From Mycobacterium paraseoulense (GTDB lineage: Bacteria; Actinomycetota; Actinomycetes; Mycobacteriales; Mycobacteriaceae), in contig NZ_AP022619.1 in NCBI RefSeq assembly GCF_010731655.1, positions 3,782,001 to 3,846,000 of the forward strand: a DNA stretch of 64,000 nt, given 5' to 3'. A program made the position numbers and the translations under genes. A model generated the notes under the pieces. The model saw nothing but the letters and a program-made list of their open reading frames with translations, ran no database searches and was not told the DNA's origin. Positions 35,506-43,942 of the stretch are shown piece by piece; within the stretch, counting starts at the first letter, position 1, and each line of letters starts with the position of its first letter.

Positions 35506-36275
35506 CCTACAGTCATCCGTCCTCGATGCGCGGCCATGTCGCGGTCGTCACCGGCGCCGCCCAAGGCGTGGGCAAGGGCGTCGCCGCCGCGCTACTGGAA
35601 CGCGGCGCATCGGTCCTGCTGGTCGACATTCAAGACGAATTGCTGTGCGCGACAACCGGAGAGCTGTCGTCGGTGGGCCGCGTCGAGAAGCTGACCGCCG
35701 ACCTCCGCGACCCGGGCAGCGCCCAACGCATCGTGGCGGCCGCGGTCGACGCGTTCGGTACGATCCACGGCCTGGTCAACAACGCGATCGCCACCAACGA
35801 GCCCAAGGCATTCGTCGACATCACCACCGAGGACTTCGCGCTCGGCCACGACGTCGGCCCGCGGGCGACCTTCCTGCTGATGCAGGCCGTGCACCCCGTG
35901 ATGGTCCTAGGACGTGGCGGGTCGATCGTCAACCTCGGCTCCGGGACGGGCACCGGCGGCGAGCCGAAATGGGGCGGATACGCCGCCGCCAAGGAGGCCA
36001 TCCGGGGCCTGTCGAAGGTCGCCGCCCTGGAGTGGGGGCGCGACAACATCCGCGTCAACGTCATCTGCCCGTTCGCCGAATCGGACGGCGTCAAGTTCTG
36101 GAAGTCGTTCGCGCCCAAGGAATACGAAAAGGCGGTGAGCCGCGTTCCAATGAAACGCATCGGCGACGTCCGCACCGACGTGGGTGCGTTGGTGGCGTTC
36201 CTGCTGGGCACCGATTCGACGTTCATCACCGGACAGACCATTCACGTCGACGGTGGGATCGGCTGCTTTCGGTGA
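35502..36275 (+). CDS. Short-chain dehydrogenase/reductase
   Basis: A 257-residue SDR with TGAAQGVGKG (17-26), VNNAI near 90 (Ile replaces the usual Gly), Ser in LGSGTG and catalytic Tyr/Lys in GGYAAAKEA. The ATG overlaps the preceding stop (ATGA at 35502) and its own stop overlaps the TetR GTG. Likely works on the same substrate as the upstream dehydrogenase. Confidence 0.9.
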   Translation: MTYSHPSSMRGHVAVVTGAAQGVGKGVAAALLERGASVLLVDIQDELLCATTGELSSVGRVEKLTADLRDPGSAQRIVAAAVDAFGTIHGLVNNAIATNEPKAFVDITTEDFALGHDVGPRATFLLMQAVHPVMVLGRGGSIVNLGSGTGTGGEPKWGGYAAAKEAIRGLSKVAALEWGRDNIRVNVICPFAESDGVKFWKSFAPKEYEKAVSRVPMKRIGDVRTDVGALVAFLLGTDSTFITGQTIHVDGGIGCFR

Positions 36276-36886
36276 CCTCCCCCGCCAGAGGCGAGTCGCT
36301 GCGCGATCGGCAACGCGCACAGGTCCGGGCCGACCTCAGGCGAGCGGCGTTCCGGCTGTTCGTCGACCGTGGCTACGACGCCGTCACAACCGAGGAGATC
36401 GCCGCCGCAGCGGGCGTTTCGCCGCGCACCTTCTTCCGGCACGTTCCGACGAAAGAGGACCTGTTACTGGCCCCCGTCCGGCATGGCGGCGCCGCGATCG
36501 TCAACCTGCTCGAGCAGCGGCCCGCGACCGAAGCGCCGGATGTCGCGTTGATCAACGCCATCATCACGCGGACCCGGTCCTTCGAGCAGGCCGACACCGA
36601 CGAGTGGCGAGAAGCTCTGCTGGTGGCCCCCGATCTGCTCCGCAAGGTCACCGTCCACACGCCCGCGGACAAGGAGCGGGCGGCCAAGCTGATCGCCGAG
36701 CGGATGGGCGTCAACCCCGACGTCGACCTCCGTCCCGGACTCTTGGTCCAACTCGCGTTCGCCGCCGCGGATTTCGGGTTCCAGCAATGGGTGCGCCAGG
36801 CCGGTCGCCCCTGGCCGCTGGATCGCTACGTGACCGAAGCCCTGCAAGCGGTCAAGAGCTCGCACTGGAAGCGGAAGCGGGCCTGA
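36272..36886 (+). CDS. TetR-family regulator
   Basis: A 204-residue TetR protein from GTG 36272 (overlapping TGA of the SDR). The helix-turn-helix is at about 38-60 (TTEEIAAAAGVSPRTFFRHV). The C-terminal region resembles the MftR-like TetR C-terminal domain (FAAADFGFQQWV). It probably binds the palindrome at 34347 and controls both its own operon and the divergent six-gene run. It abuts the convergent hydroxyacid dehydrogenase with no spacer. Confidence 0.9.
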   Translation: MTSPARGESLRDRQRAQVRADLRRAAFRLFVDRGYDAVTTEEIAAAAGVSPRTFFRHVPTKEDLLLAPVRHGGAAIVNLLEQRPATEAPDVALINAIITRTRSFEQADTDEWREALLVAPDLLRKVTVHTPADKERAAKLIAERMGVNPDVDLRPGLLVQLAFAAADFGFQQWVRQAGRPWPLDRYVTEALQAVKSSHWKRKRA

Positions 36887-37885
36887 TCAAGCCCGGGACG
36901 CCTCGGGATTGGCGATCCGGATCGGCGCCCCGTCCAGCCAGGCGCTCACCGCCTCCACCGTGTCGGAGTAGAAGGCACCGAGCATTTCGCGGGTGACGTA
37001 TCCCAGGTGTGGAGACAGCGTGACGTTCGGGAGCTGCCGCAAGGGGTGGTCCGGCGGCAGCGGTTCGATGTCGTAGACGTCGAGCCCGGCCCCGGCGAGG
37101 CGGCCGGTTTCGAGCGCATCGAGCAGGGCGGCCTCGTCGACGATCGGTCCCCGCGACGTGTTGATCAGGTACGCGTGCGGCTGCATCAGGGACAGCTCCG
37201 GTTCGCCGACCAGGCCGCGCGTGCGTTCCGAGAGCACCACGTGGATGGAGACCACGTCCGACTGCTCGAACAACGCCGCCTTCTCCACTCGGCGCGCGCC
37301 GACCACCGCGGCCGCATCCGAGGTGAGATTCTGGCTCCACGCGATGACCTCCATGCCAAAGGCTTTCGCGTATCCGGCCATCCGCCTGCCCAACCGCCCG
37401 AGGCCAAGCAGCCCGAGCGTCTTTCCGGACAGCGTGAGCCCCGTCGTCACCTGCCAGCCGCCGTCCCGCATGCGTCGGTGTTCTTCGGCCAGGTTGCGCA
37501 CCGTGGCGATCAGCAATCCCCAGGCCAGTTCCGGCGTGGCGTCGTGCACGGAGCGGAATCGTGAATGGGTGAAGTCGGTGTGGGCGACCAGGATCCCCCG
37601 CTCGGTGGCGGCGGCCATGTCCAGGCTGGGCAGGCTGCTGCCGACGATGGTGATCAGCTTCAGGTTCGGCAGCCGCTCGATCAGCGTTCGCGGCAACGCC
37701 ATCCGCTCGCGCATGGTGCAGATCACGTCGAATGGCCGCAGCGCCTCGGCGGCGTCGTCCTCGGACAGGTGCCGATCGAAAACGGAAACACGGGAACGAT
37801 TTTGCACCGTCGACCAGTCCGCAAGCCGCAAAGCCACACCGGCATAGTCGTCGAGGATCGCCACCCGGGGCACAGGGTCTCCCAT
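36887..37885 (-). CDS. D-2-hydroxyacid dehydrogenase family protein
   Basis: A 332-residue NAD-dependent D-isomer-specific 2-hydroxyacid dehydrogenase. The cofactor motif is LGLLGLGRLGRR (about 157-168). The catalytic Arg is in NTSRGPIV, Glu in DVYDIEPLP and His in LSPHLGY, all in place. It is related to phosphoglycerate/glyoxylate dehydrogenases, but lacks a C-terminal ACT domain. ATG 37885 is used. It is monocistronic as seen here, with no close upstream partner. Confidence 0.9.
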   Translation of the reverse strand: MGDPVPRVAILDDYAGVALRLADWSTVQNRSRVSVFDRHLSEDDAAEALRPFDVICTMRERMALPRTLIERLPNLKLITIVGSSLPSLDMAAATERGILVAHTDFTHSRFRSVHDATPELAWGLLIATVRNLAEEHRRMRDGGWQVTTGLTLSGKTLGLLGLGRLGRRMAGYAKAFGMEVIAWSQNLTSDAAAVVGARRVEKAALFEQSDVVSIHVVLSERTRGLVGEPELSLMQPHAYLINTSRGPIVDEAALLDALETGRLAGAGLDVYDIEPLPPDHPLRQLPNVTLSPHLGYVTREMLGAFYSDTVEAVSAWLDGAPIRIANPEASRA

Positions 37886-38072
37886 TACCCCATTGAACCT
37901 CAGGTCAGAACGCGTACTCCCGCGGGCGGTGCTGCACGGGCACCCGGCGCTCGGTGGTGAACTCGTCGATGGCTCATTACCGCCGAAGGCCGGTCACGGC
38001 GCTCTTGACGGGATGACCGGCGCGACTCAGCCGCCGCCCCCACCGGCGCCGCAACGGCTGGCACGCCGGGCG

Positions 38073-38279
38073 CTAGCAATTGGCGCCGGCGATGCAGCCG
38101 CTGTCGGGCACCCGCGCTGGATGACTCGGCGGTGGCGGGGCCGGGCTGGACGATGTGGCCATGGTCGGTACCGCGGGCGCACCGATCGAGGACGTGTCCG
38201 CGCCGCAACCCACCAACACGGTCAGCGCGGCGGCGCCGCCCAATGCGGCGAATGCCTTCCTTGCTTGCGATTTGGTCAT
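38073..38279 (-). CDS. Small lipoprotein with proline-rich mature part
   Basis: A 68-residue protein from ATG 38279, with AGGAG 6 nt upstream. Signal peptide AFAALGGAAALTV and lipobox LVGC (Cys25) define a lipoprotein. The short mature part is Ser/Pro-rich (SSSPAPPPPSHPA) and ends with two cysteines (SGCIAGANC). It follows the related 85-residue gene by 32 bp; the two look like an operon. Function unknown. Confidence 0.7.
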   Translation of the reverse strand: MTKSQARKAFAALGGAAALTVLVGCGADTSSIGAPAVPTMATSSSPAPPPPSHPARVPDSGCIAGANC

Positions 38280-38311
38280 CGTTGCTCCTTTTCGGGGTGG
38301 CTGGGCGCGAC

Positions 38312-38569
38312 TTAACCGCCACCGGCACCGCCGCCGCCACCGCCCGCGCCGGAAAGTCCGTTGCCACGGCAGTAGTAGTAGTAGTTGCATTGTTGCTGTT
38401 GGGGGACCACCAATGGTGGTGGTGGTACCGGGTGGGACGAAGTCGGTGGCGCCGGGGCGGCGGGGGCCTTACTGGCCGAAGCGTTCGCGCCCGTGGTGCA
38501 GGCCATTCCCGAACTGAGGATGGCGGCCCCACCGAGCACGGCCGCGACCCTGCTTAAGCGAAATTCCAT
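38312..38569 (-). CDS. Small secreted protein with Tyr cluster and glycine tail
   Basis: An 85-residue protein from ATG 38569 with a strong AGGAGGA site 4 nt upstream. Signal peptide RVAAVLGGAAILSSG then MAC (Cys24, a loose lipobox). The mature part is Ala/Pro-rich, then QQQQCNYYYYCRGNG, ending in a run of glycines. The two cysteines flanking four tyrosines are distinctive. I know no family. Low complexity makes homology calls unreliable, but the ribosome site and signal argue for a real gene. Confidence 0.65.
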   Translation of the reverse strand: MEFRLSRVAAVLGGAAILSSGMACTTGANASASKAPAAPAPPTSSHPVPPPPLVVPQQQQCNYYYYCRGNGLSGAGGGGGGAGGG

Positions 38570-38632
38570 CAGATCCTCCTATCCTTATCTCAGCTCGTAC
38601 TTCGTTCGCGTACCCGAAATTCGCGGCCACAT

Positions 38633-39634
38633 TCACGAGTGAGACTTGGATGTGGATCTCCTCTGAGTCAGTGCGGGCAACACCTTGTCGGTGAGCAACT
38701 GGACCGACTTCCACGCTTCGTCGGCGGGCATGCCGCCGACGAGGGGGTGCATCACCAGCGGCCCGTAGTTGTCGGCGTCGCGCACCTCGGCGATCAACTC
38801 GTCGGGAGTCAGGAAGCGGTACCGGCCCGACGCCCTGACCTCATCCAGCGTTTGCACGCCGGGCAAATGCATGAGGGACCGCTGGTCGGTTGACCATCCG
38901 CCGTAAGTGACTGCCTCCCAGAGGATGTGGTCACCGAGTTCCGCCCATGCGCGGTCGGGATCCTCGTGCAGGAATATCATCCCGCGGTTGACCGGCCCCG
39001 GCATGAGGATGAGCGGCGTCATCCCGGCGTCGGCACACAACTCGCGGTAGTAGGCCGCGATGTCGGGCAGGTGGTCGGCCAGGCTGAGCGGCAGCCGGAA
39101 TCGTACCGCCCGTCGGGCCGTGGCGCGGGCGCCCCCGCCGACATACAGCGGAGGATGGGGTCGGGTCCAGGTGCCCGCGCAGATTCCCGCGTCGGCATCG
39201 GCGCCGGACCACACCGACAGCATTCTCGCGAGCAGGCTGTCCATGAGCGCGCCCCGCCGCGCGAAATCGGCTCCCAGAGTGTCATATTCGACAGTCCGGT
39301 AACCGAGGCCGACCGTGGTGTGCAGCCGTCCCCGGCTCATGTTGTCGACGAGCGCAATGTCCTCGGCGAGCCGCACCGGATTCCACAACGGGCCGAGCGC
39401 GCAGTCCACGCTGGCTATCAGAGTCGAAGTTCGGGCCAAGAACATCGCCGCAGCCATGATGGGATTGCAGCTCCACCCGTGTCCGGTCGCGTGATGCTCG
39501 TCGACGCTGATGGAGGTGATGCCATGCGACTCGCCCCACTGCGCCAGTTCGAGGGCGGCCGACAACAGCGCGCCCTGCGTGCGTGGTTCGCCGTGCGGGG
39601 AGGCGAAGTTGAAGCGCAACACCGTCAGCAACAC
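38633..39634 (-). CDS. LLM-class flavin/F420-dependent oxidoreductase
   Basis: A 333-residue luciferase-like TIM-barrel protein: SISVDEHHATGHGW, DIALVDNMSRGRLHTTVGLGYR, PLYVGGGARATARRAVRF. Start is GTG 39634 (VLLTVLRFNFASPHG), 1 nt after the VOC stop; longer upstream reading would overlap that gene heavily. Such enzymes use FMNH2 or F420 for monooxygenation or hydride transfer. Last gene of a five-gene minus-strand operon starting at 43400. Confidence 0.88.
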   Translation of the reverse strand: MLLTVLRFNFASPHGEPRTQGALLSAALELAQWGESHGITSISVDEHHATGHGWSCNPIMAAAMFLARTSTLIASVDCALGPLWNPVRLAEDIALVDNMSRGRLHTTVGLGYRTVEYDTLGADFARRGALMDSLLARMLSVWSGADADAGICAGTWTRPHPPLYVGGGARATARRAVRFRLPLSLADHLPDIAAYYRELCADAGMTPLILMPGPVNRGMIFLHEDPDRAWAELGDHILWEAVTYGGWSTDQRSLMHLPGVQTLDEVRASGRYRFLTPDELIAEVRDADNYGPLVMHPLVGGMPADEAWKSVQLLTDKVLPALTQRRSTSKSHS

Positions 39635-39635
39635 G

Positions 39636-40115
39636 TCACGCCTCCCGTGGTGCGGCCATCGACTGGAGAAAGGCGGGAAAGTCGGGAAACAACGCGCGGT
39701 CGACGATCTCGATGCGGGCACCGAAAGCGTCCGTGTAGTACGCAAACAGCCCAAGCTCTGAGCCGGGCACTGCCGCGGTCATCTCGAGGGTGAAGCCGTT
39801 GGACTCCAGCGCCCGGCCGCTCTCGGCCAGGTTGTCACTGAAGTAGCCGAGGTGGTGGACCGCGTTGCCCGGGGCGGCCGTCCACGGGCTTCCGGGCACC
39901 TCTTGCACCAATTCGAGGTGCGGGCTCTGCAAGGAGTAGACGACCGTCGAGGTCAATTCGCGGACGCCGGTCGCGGTGCGGAACGGCAGGGTGTAGCTCA
40001 TCGGGGTGATCCACCGGTAACCGGCCAGCGCGCTCAGCCTGGCCATCGCCGCGTCGAGGTCGGGCACGACGATACCGGTGTGGTAGAAATCCTCGGGTCG
40101 CAACGCAATCGCCAT
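39636..40115 (-). CDS. VOC (glyoxalase/extradiol dioxygenase fold) protein
   Basis: A 159-residue vicinal-oxygen-chelate protein with FYHTGIVVPDLDAAMARL (metal His12), HLELVQEVPG, VHHLGYFSDNL and RIEIVDR (metal Glu). Enough ligands are present for a divalent metal. It could be an isomerase, lyase or dioxygenase in the same pathway as the flanking oxidoreductases. Translated just ahead of the LLM gene and 15 bp after the SDR. Confidence 0.88.
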   Translation of the reverse strand: MAIALRPEDFYHTGIVVPDLDAAMARLSALAGYRWITPMSYTLPFRTATGVRELTSTVVYSLQSPHLELVQEVPGSPWTAAPGNAVHHLGYFSDNLAESGRALESNGFTLEMTAAVPGSELGLFAYYTDAFGARIEIVDRALFPDFPAFLQSMAAPREA

Positions 40116-40130
40116 GTCACTCCTTGGGTT

Positions 40131-40880
40131 TCAGACGCAGTCCGATGCGGCGTCGACGACGAACAACGCGCCGCTGGTGTAACTGCTCTGCTCGGTGCAC
40201 AAGAAGGCGATGGTCGGGGCGACCTCACCAACGGAACCGAAACGGCGCAACGGGATGTGCGCCAGCTCGGACTCCACCAATTCGGCCGAGCCCTGCATGG
40301 GTGCGGTCATCGGGGTGTCGATGGCGCCGGGCGCCACCGCGTTCACCCGGATCCCCTTGCCGGCCCACTTGACGGCGAGGTTCCTGGTGACGCAGACGAC
40401 CCCGGCCTTCGCGGCGCCGTATCCGGGGACCAAGGGGACGGCCCGCAAAGCCGACATCGACGCCAGGTTGACCACGCTGGCGCCGCCGGCCGCGGTCGAC
40501 GCCTTCAATGCGCGGTAGAGCCCGACCGTCAACCGGTACGGTCCGGTGAGATTCAGCGCGACCGACGCCTCGAACCCGGCTGGCTTCGATTCATCAAGGC
40601 CGCCAGGGAAATTAGCGCCGGCGTTGTTGACCAGCACGTCGAGGCCGGTGAACTTCTCCGCCAGCGCGTCCACCGAAGCCGGGTCGCTGATCTGCAGCTG
40701 GTGATAAGCCATGCCGGACAGGTCCACCTCGTAATCCGTCGCCGCCGGTTTGGTTCCGGTGACCGCGACGCGGGCCCCGGCATCACGGAACAGGACCGCG
40801 GTCGCGTGCCCGATCCCGCTGGTGCCGCCGGTGATTAGCGCCGTGGTCCCGGTGAAGTCGAAGCTCACGCGAGCCGTCAT
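40131..40880 (-). CDS. Short-chain dehydrogenase/reductase
   Basis: A 249-residue SDR with TGGTSGIG (18-25), NNAGANFPGG near 87, Ser in LASMSA and Tyr/Lys in PGYGAAKAG. The C-terminus ends VVDAASDCV. Its ATG overlaps the stop of the metallo-hydrolase gene by 4 nt. Cofactor is probably NAD(H); substrate unknown. Confidence 0.9.
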   Translation of the reverse strand: MTARVSFDFTGTTALITGGTSGIGHATAVLFRDAGARVAVTGTKPAATDYEVDLSGMAYHQLQISDPASVDALAEKFTGLDVLVNNAGANFPGGLDESKPAGFEASVALNLTGPYRLTVGLYRALKASTAAGGASVVNLASMSALRAVPLVPGYGAAKAGVVCVTRNLAVKWAGKGIRVNAVAPGAIDTPMTAPMQGSAELVESELAHIPLRRFGSVGEVAPTIAFLCTEQSSYTSGALFVVDAASDCV

Positions 40881-42118
40881 GAATTCCTCGCTATCTGGTT
40901 TCTGAGCCAGGCGCTTTCCCAGAAGTTCGTGCTGCCGGCCAGGAGTTGTTCGTGGGCCTCTCGAAGCACGGCCCGCGCCCCCGCATGGTCGGGGGGAAGG
41001 AGCTCGGCCAGGTGGATGGCTTGCAGTGGGCGGCCGGCGGCGAGGTGTTCCCGCGCCCGGTCCACCAAGGCGTCGGCACCGGCCAGCTCCACCACGTCGG
41101 CAGCGACGGCATCGAACCCGACCGGATAGAGCTCGGTGGTCGACTCGTGATGAAACCAGCCGGAGTAGTTCTCCCAGACGGCCCGCACGTCCCAGGCCAC
41201 CTTTCCATACCCCTGCCCCACGTCATATTCGGCGGGCAAGGTGATCTCGCGCATGAGGGTGCGCACATCCTTTCCCGCATTCATCCCCGCGACGGTCTGG
41301 TCGTGGACGTACCGGATGGCGTCGCGCAGCCGGGACAGTTCGGCGTGGATGCGCTCGGCGCCCGCTATCGGCTCGAAATGGCCGGTCACCAGAAGGTCGG
41401 GCTGCAGGTCGCGCACCCGCTCCACCGAGGCGATGGCAGTTAGGGCGTCGCGATACCGGTCGCCGCGGATGGTGACCAGGTTGGGGATATGCCCGAACAG
41501 CGGGCCAAAGACATTCCCGCACAGGCATATCCGTTCGTCAGGCAGCCACACCACCAGGGAGTCGGTGGTTTCACCGCCGGGCACGGAGATCAGCTCCATT
41601 CGCCGGCCGCCGACCTCGAGAGTCAGGGTTTCTTCGAAGTCGAGGTCGACGACGGGAACGCTCTGCCCGGCCAACCGGGTGGTGCCCAGGCGCCGCTGAA
41701 TGGCTTGGATCCCGGCTGCCAGGGTGTCCTTGAACGCGAAGGCGCTGCGGCTGGCGCGGTACGGGATGAGGCGCTCGTTGTCGTCGCGCCACAGCGTCCA
41801 GTTCGCCTGCGCGACCACCGTTGTCTTTTGGTCGCGCACGCTGTCCAAACCGCCGACGTGGTCGACGTGGCCCTGGGTCAAGACGATGTAGCGCACCGGC
41901 GACGGGTCGACGGCATCGAAGTTCGCGCGATGCACCGGACCCTCAAAACCCATGCCGGTGTTGACGATCACCCGGCCCTCGCGGGTGGTGAGCAGGTAGG
42001 CGTTCGAGAGCCCCGGTGAGCACCACAGCCCGGGCGCGATCTCTTCGGCACGGTCGGCGGCCGCGGGCCGCATGGCGTCGGCCCCGGGCCTGCTGCGGTA
42101 TACCGGTTCGAAACTCAT
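40877..42118 (-). CDS. MBL-fold metallo-hydrolase, alkyl-sulfatase-related, with altered metal motif
   Basis: A 413-residue metallo-beta-lactamase-fold protein related to SdsA-type sulfatases, with a helical C-terminal dimerisation-like region. The metal motif H-x-H-x-D-H reads Gln82-Gly-His84-Val-Asp86-His87 (LTQGHVDHVGG), so the first His is Gln. The second ligand block is VPGGETTDS. The same kind of block at 62.8 kb keeps all histidines. A one-metal or altered-specificity enzyme is possible. It lies second in the operon after the sulfotransferase (19-bp gap), a suggestive pairing. Confidence 0.85.
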   Translation of the reverse strand: MSFEPVYRSRPGADAMRPAAADRAEEIAPGLWCSPGLSNAYLLTTREGRVIVNTGMGFEGPVHRANFDAVDPSPVRYIVLTQGHVDHVGGLDSVRDQKTTVVAQANWTLWRDDNERLIPYRASRSAFAFKDTLAAGIQAIQRRLGTTRLAGQSVPVVDLDFEETLTLEVGGRRMELISVPGGETTDSLVVWLPDERICLCGNVFGPLFGHIPNLVTIRGDRYRDALTAIASVERVRDLQPDLLVTGHFEPIAGAERIHAELSRLRDAIRYVHDQTVAGMNAGKDVRTLMREITLPAEYDVGQGYGKVAWDVRAVWENYSGWFHHESTTELYPVGFDAVAADVVELAGADALVDRAREHLAAGRPLQAIHLAELLPPDHAGARAVLREAHEQLLAGSTNFWESAWLRNQIARNS

Positions 42119-42137
42119 CGTTCTCGTTTGCCTCCGG

Positions 42138-43400
42138 CTAGCTCTCGGCCCGGACGTCGAACTTGTCGAAGTAGAAGTCGAAGCGTCGGCGCAGCTCGTC
42201 TGCCGTGATGCCGAAGTGCCGATGCAGGTCGTAGTTGACGCGACCGTGCTTGCCCCGCGGATTACCCTTCAGGTATTTCTGAAACAGCCCCCGCACCTTC
42301 GGCGTCAATTCGACACCGCCGCAGTGGTAAAGCCGTTCCAGCAACGGCATTTCGTTGCCGTTGAGCTGATGGAAGTTGATGTCGATGCTGCGTTCCGCCG
42401 GTATGAGTTCGCGGTCGCGCACGCATGCCCCGAGCAAGCTTTGCACCCGGTCGCTCCAATAGTCGAGCAGCCACTGCGGATCGATGCTCGTTCGGCGCAG
42501 TCGATCGGAGTAGGCCATCATCGTGATGGCCGACTGGATCACTGCGACGGGATCGCGATGCGTGAAAGCCACTGTCGCGTCTGGGAATGTCGCTATGAGC
42601 GGGCCGAGCTGCTCACAGTGTTGAGGACTTTTAAGGACCCAGGTCCGCGGACCCCGCAAGAAGGTCAATGCCTGCAGGACTTTCCGCAGGTATCCGTAGT
42701 GCCGGTTCTGGTCCAGGCGCAGGTAGTAGTCGCGCCAGTCCGGTACGCGCGCATGCCATTCCAGGACGTACGCGGCCATGTCGAGGTCGAGGAGTTCGAC
42801 CTCCTCCTCGATCCCCTCGGGGAACCGGTCGTGCATCGCGGCGACGGCCGGGGCGCTGGCCATGAGCGCGTCGTGCTCGGCTTTCGCTCGGGCGTACCGG
42901 GGGTCGACCCCGAAGATGTCGGGGCCCCGGCCTCGAGCGGGGATGGGTTCCTGACTCTCCCAGTACGGCAGCGCCCGTCGGCGTGGATCGGCCGCGATGA
43001 GGTTGACCAGATGGGTGGTGCCCGATCGCGGCATCCCGACGACGATGAACGGCTTCTCGATCGCGATGGCTTCGATTTCGGGATACCGCTTGAGGAGCTC
43101 GGTCAGCGACAACCGGTTGCGCAGCAGTCGCACGATGCGCTGCCGCAGCGATGAACGCGTGAGCTGACGCAGACCCTCGTCGGCTTCGATCGCGGCGACG
43201 TGCGCGGCGAGCCGATCGCCGAAACCGTCGACGTCGTCGAGGTCATCTGCGCCCGCCTCCGCAACGGCCTCCGCCAACATCCGATCGATGTCGAAATCGA
43301 CGACCTTGGCCTCGGTGAACTCGAGGATCTGGCGTTGGATGTCGGTGAGTTTGGGCGCGGTCAGGTCGTCGAAGTCGATGTCGTCGACGGCAGAGCCCAC
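42138..43400 (-). CDS. Sulfotransferase-family protein
   Basis: A 420-residue PAPS-dependent-type sulfotransferase. The 5'-phosphosulfate loop is GMPRSGTTHLVNL (about 115-127) and the 3'-phosphate motif FTHRDPVAVIQS. GTG 43400 is preferred (VGSAVDDIDFDD) because GAGGA lies just upstream; earlier starts give low-quality sequence overlapping the DUF2237 gene. It may transfer sulfate to a lipid or sterol-like hydroxyl. First gene of the five-gene operon. Confidence 0.85.
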   Translation of the reverse strand: MGSAVDDIDFDDLTAPKLTDIQRQILEFTEAKVVDFDIDRMLAEAVAEAGADDLDDVDGFGDRLAAHVAAIEADEGLRQLTRSSLRQRIVRLLRNRLSLTELLKRYPEIEAIAIEKPFIVVGMPRSGTTHLVNLIAADPRRRALPYWESQEPIPARGRGPDIFGVDPRYARAKAEHDALMASAPAVAAMHDRFPEGIEEEVELLDLDMAAYVLEWHARVPDWRDYYLRLDQNRHYGYLRKVLQALTFLRGPRTWVLKSPQHCEQLGPLIATFPDATVAFTHRDPVAVIQSAITMMAYSDRLRRTSIDPQWLLDYWSDRVQSLLGACVRDRELIPAERSIDINFHQLNGNEMPLLERLYHCGGVELTPKVRGLFQKYLKGNPRGKHGRVNYDLHRHFGITADELRRRFDFYFDKFDVRAES

Positions 43401-43470
43401 CGGATCCTCTTTTCGACGTGTCGTCGACGAAAAATATGACACAGACGCCAGACGCCGGCCGCCGCGGTCC

Positions 43471-43857
43471 CTACAGATTCGCCAAGTCGTCGGGCACGTC
43501 GACCTTGTGCTCCTGCAGCGCCTCCAGCGGCACCACCTCGAGGGTGCGCTCGTGGGTGGAGGCCAGCACCACCGGCGCGGCGCAGCCATCCTGGTGGGCC
43601 CGGAGCCAGTTCAGCGCGGTGACACACCATCGATCGCCGGGCAGCAGGCCGGGGAACCGGTATTCGGGAACGGGGGTGAGCAAGTCATTGCCGATGGAAC
43701 GCTGGTGCCCCAGGAATTCGGCCGTCATGACGGCGCAGATCGTGTGCCGCCCGATATCCTCGGGTCCTGTCGAGCAACAGCCGTCGCGGTAGTACCCGGT
43801 AAGTGGCTCTGTGCCGCACGGTTCCAGCGGACCGCCTAACACGTTTCGATCGGGCAC
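43471..43857 (-). CDS. DUF2237-family protein
   Basis: A 128-residue Cys-containing protein: NVLGGPLEPCGTEPLTGYYRDGCCSTGPEDIGRH, AEFLGHQRSIGNDL, LPGDRWCVTALNWL. This is the DUF2237 pattern, common in bacteria and of unknown function. ATG 43857. It is 70 bp upstream of the sulfotransferase gene on the same strand and could head that operon. Confidence 0.88.
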   Translation of the reverse strand: MPDRNVLGGPLEPCGTEPLTGYYRDGCCSTGPEDIGRHTICAVMTAEFLGHQRSIGNDLLTPVPEYRFPGLLPGDRWCVTALNWLRAHQDGCAAPVVLASTHERTLEVVPLEALQEHKVDVPDDLANL

Positions 43858-43942
43858 CGATTAAGTATCGCCCTCTCAGGGGTGAAGTTAGAAGTAACTT
43901 TGCCGACTGCCGGGGAGCAATTTTCCAGCCCGTGCCGGCTGT

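Noticed and set aside
43410..43433. Imperfect inverted repeat TTTTCG...CGAAAA upstream of the sulfotransferase
   Set aside because: Arms of only 6 bp plus scattered matches; no linked regulator gene.
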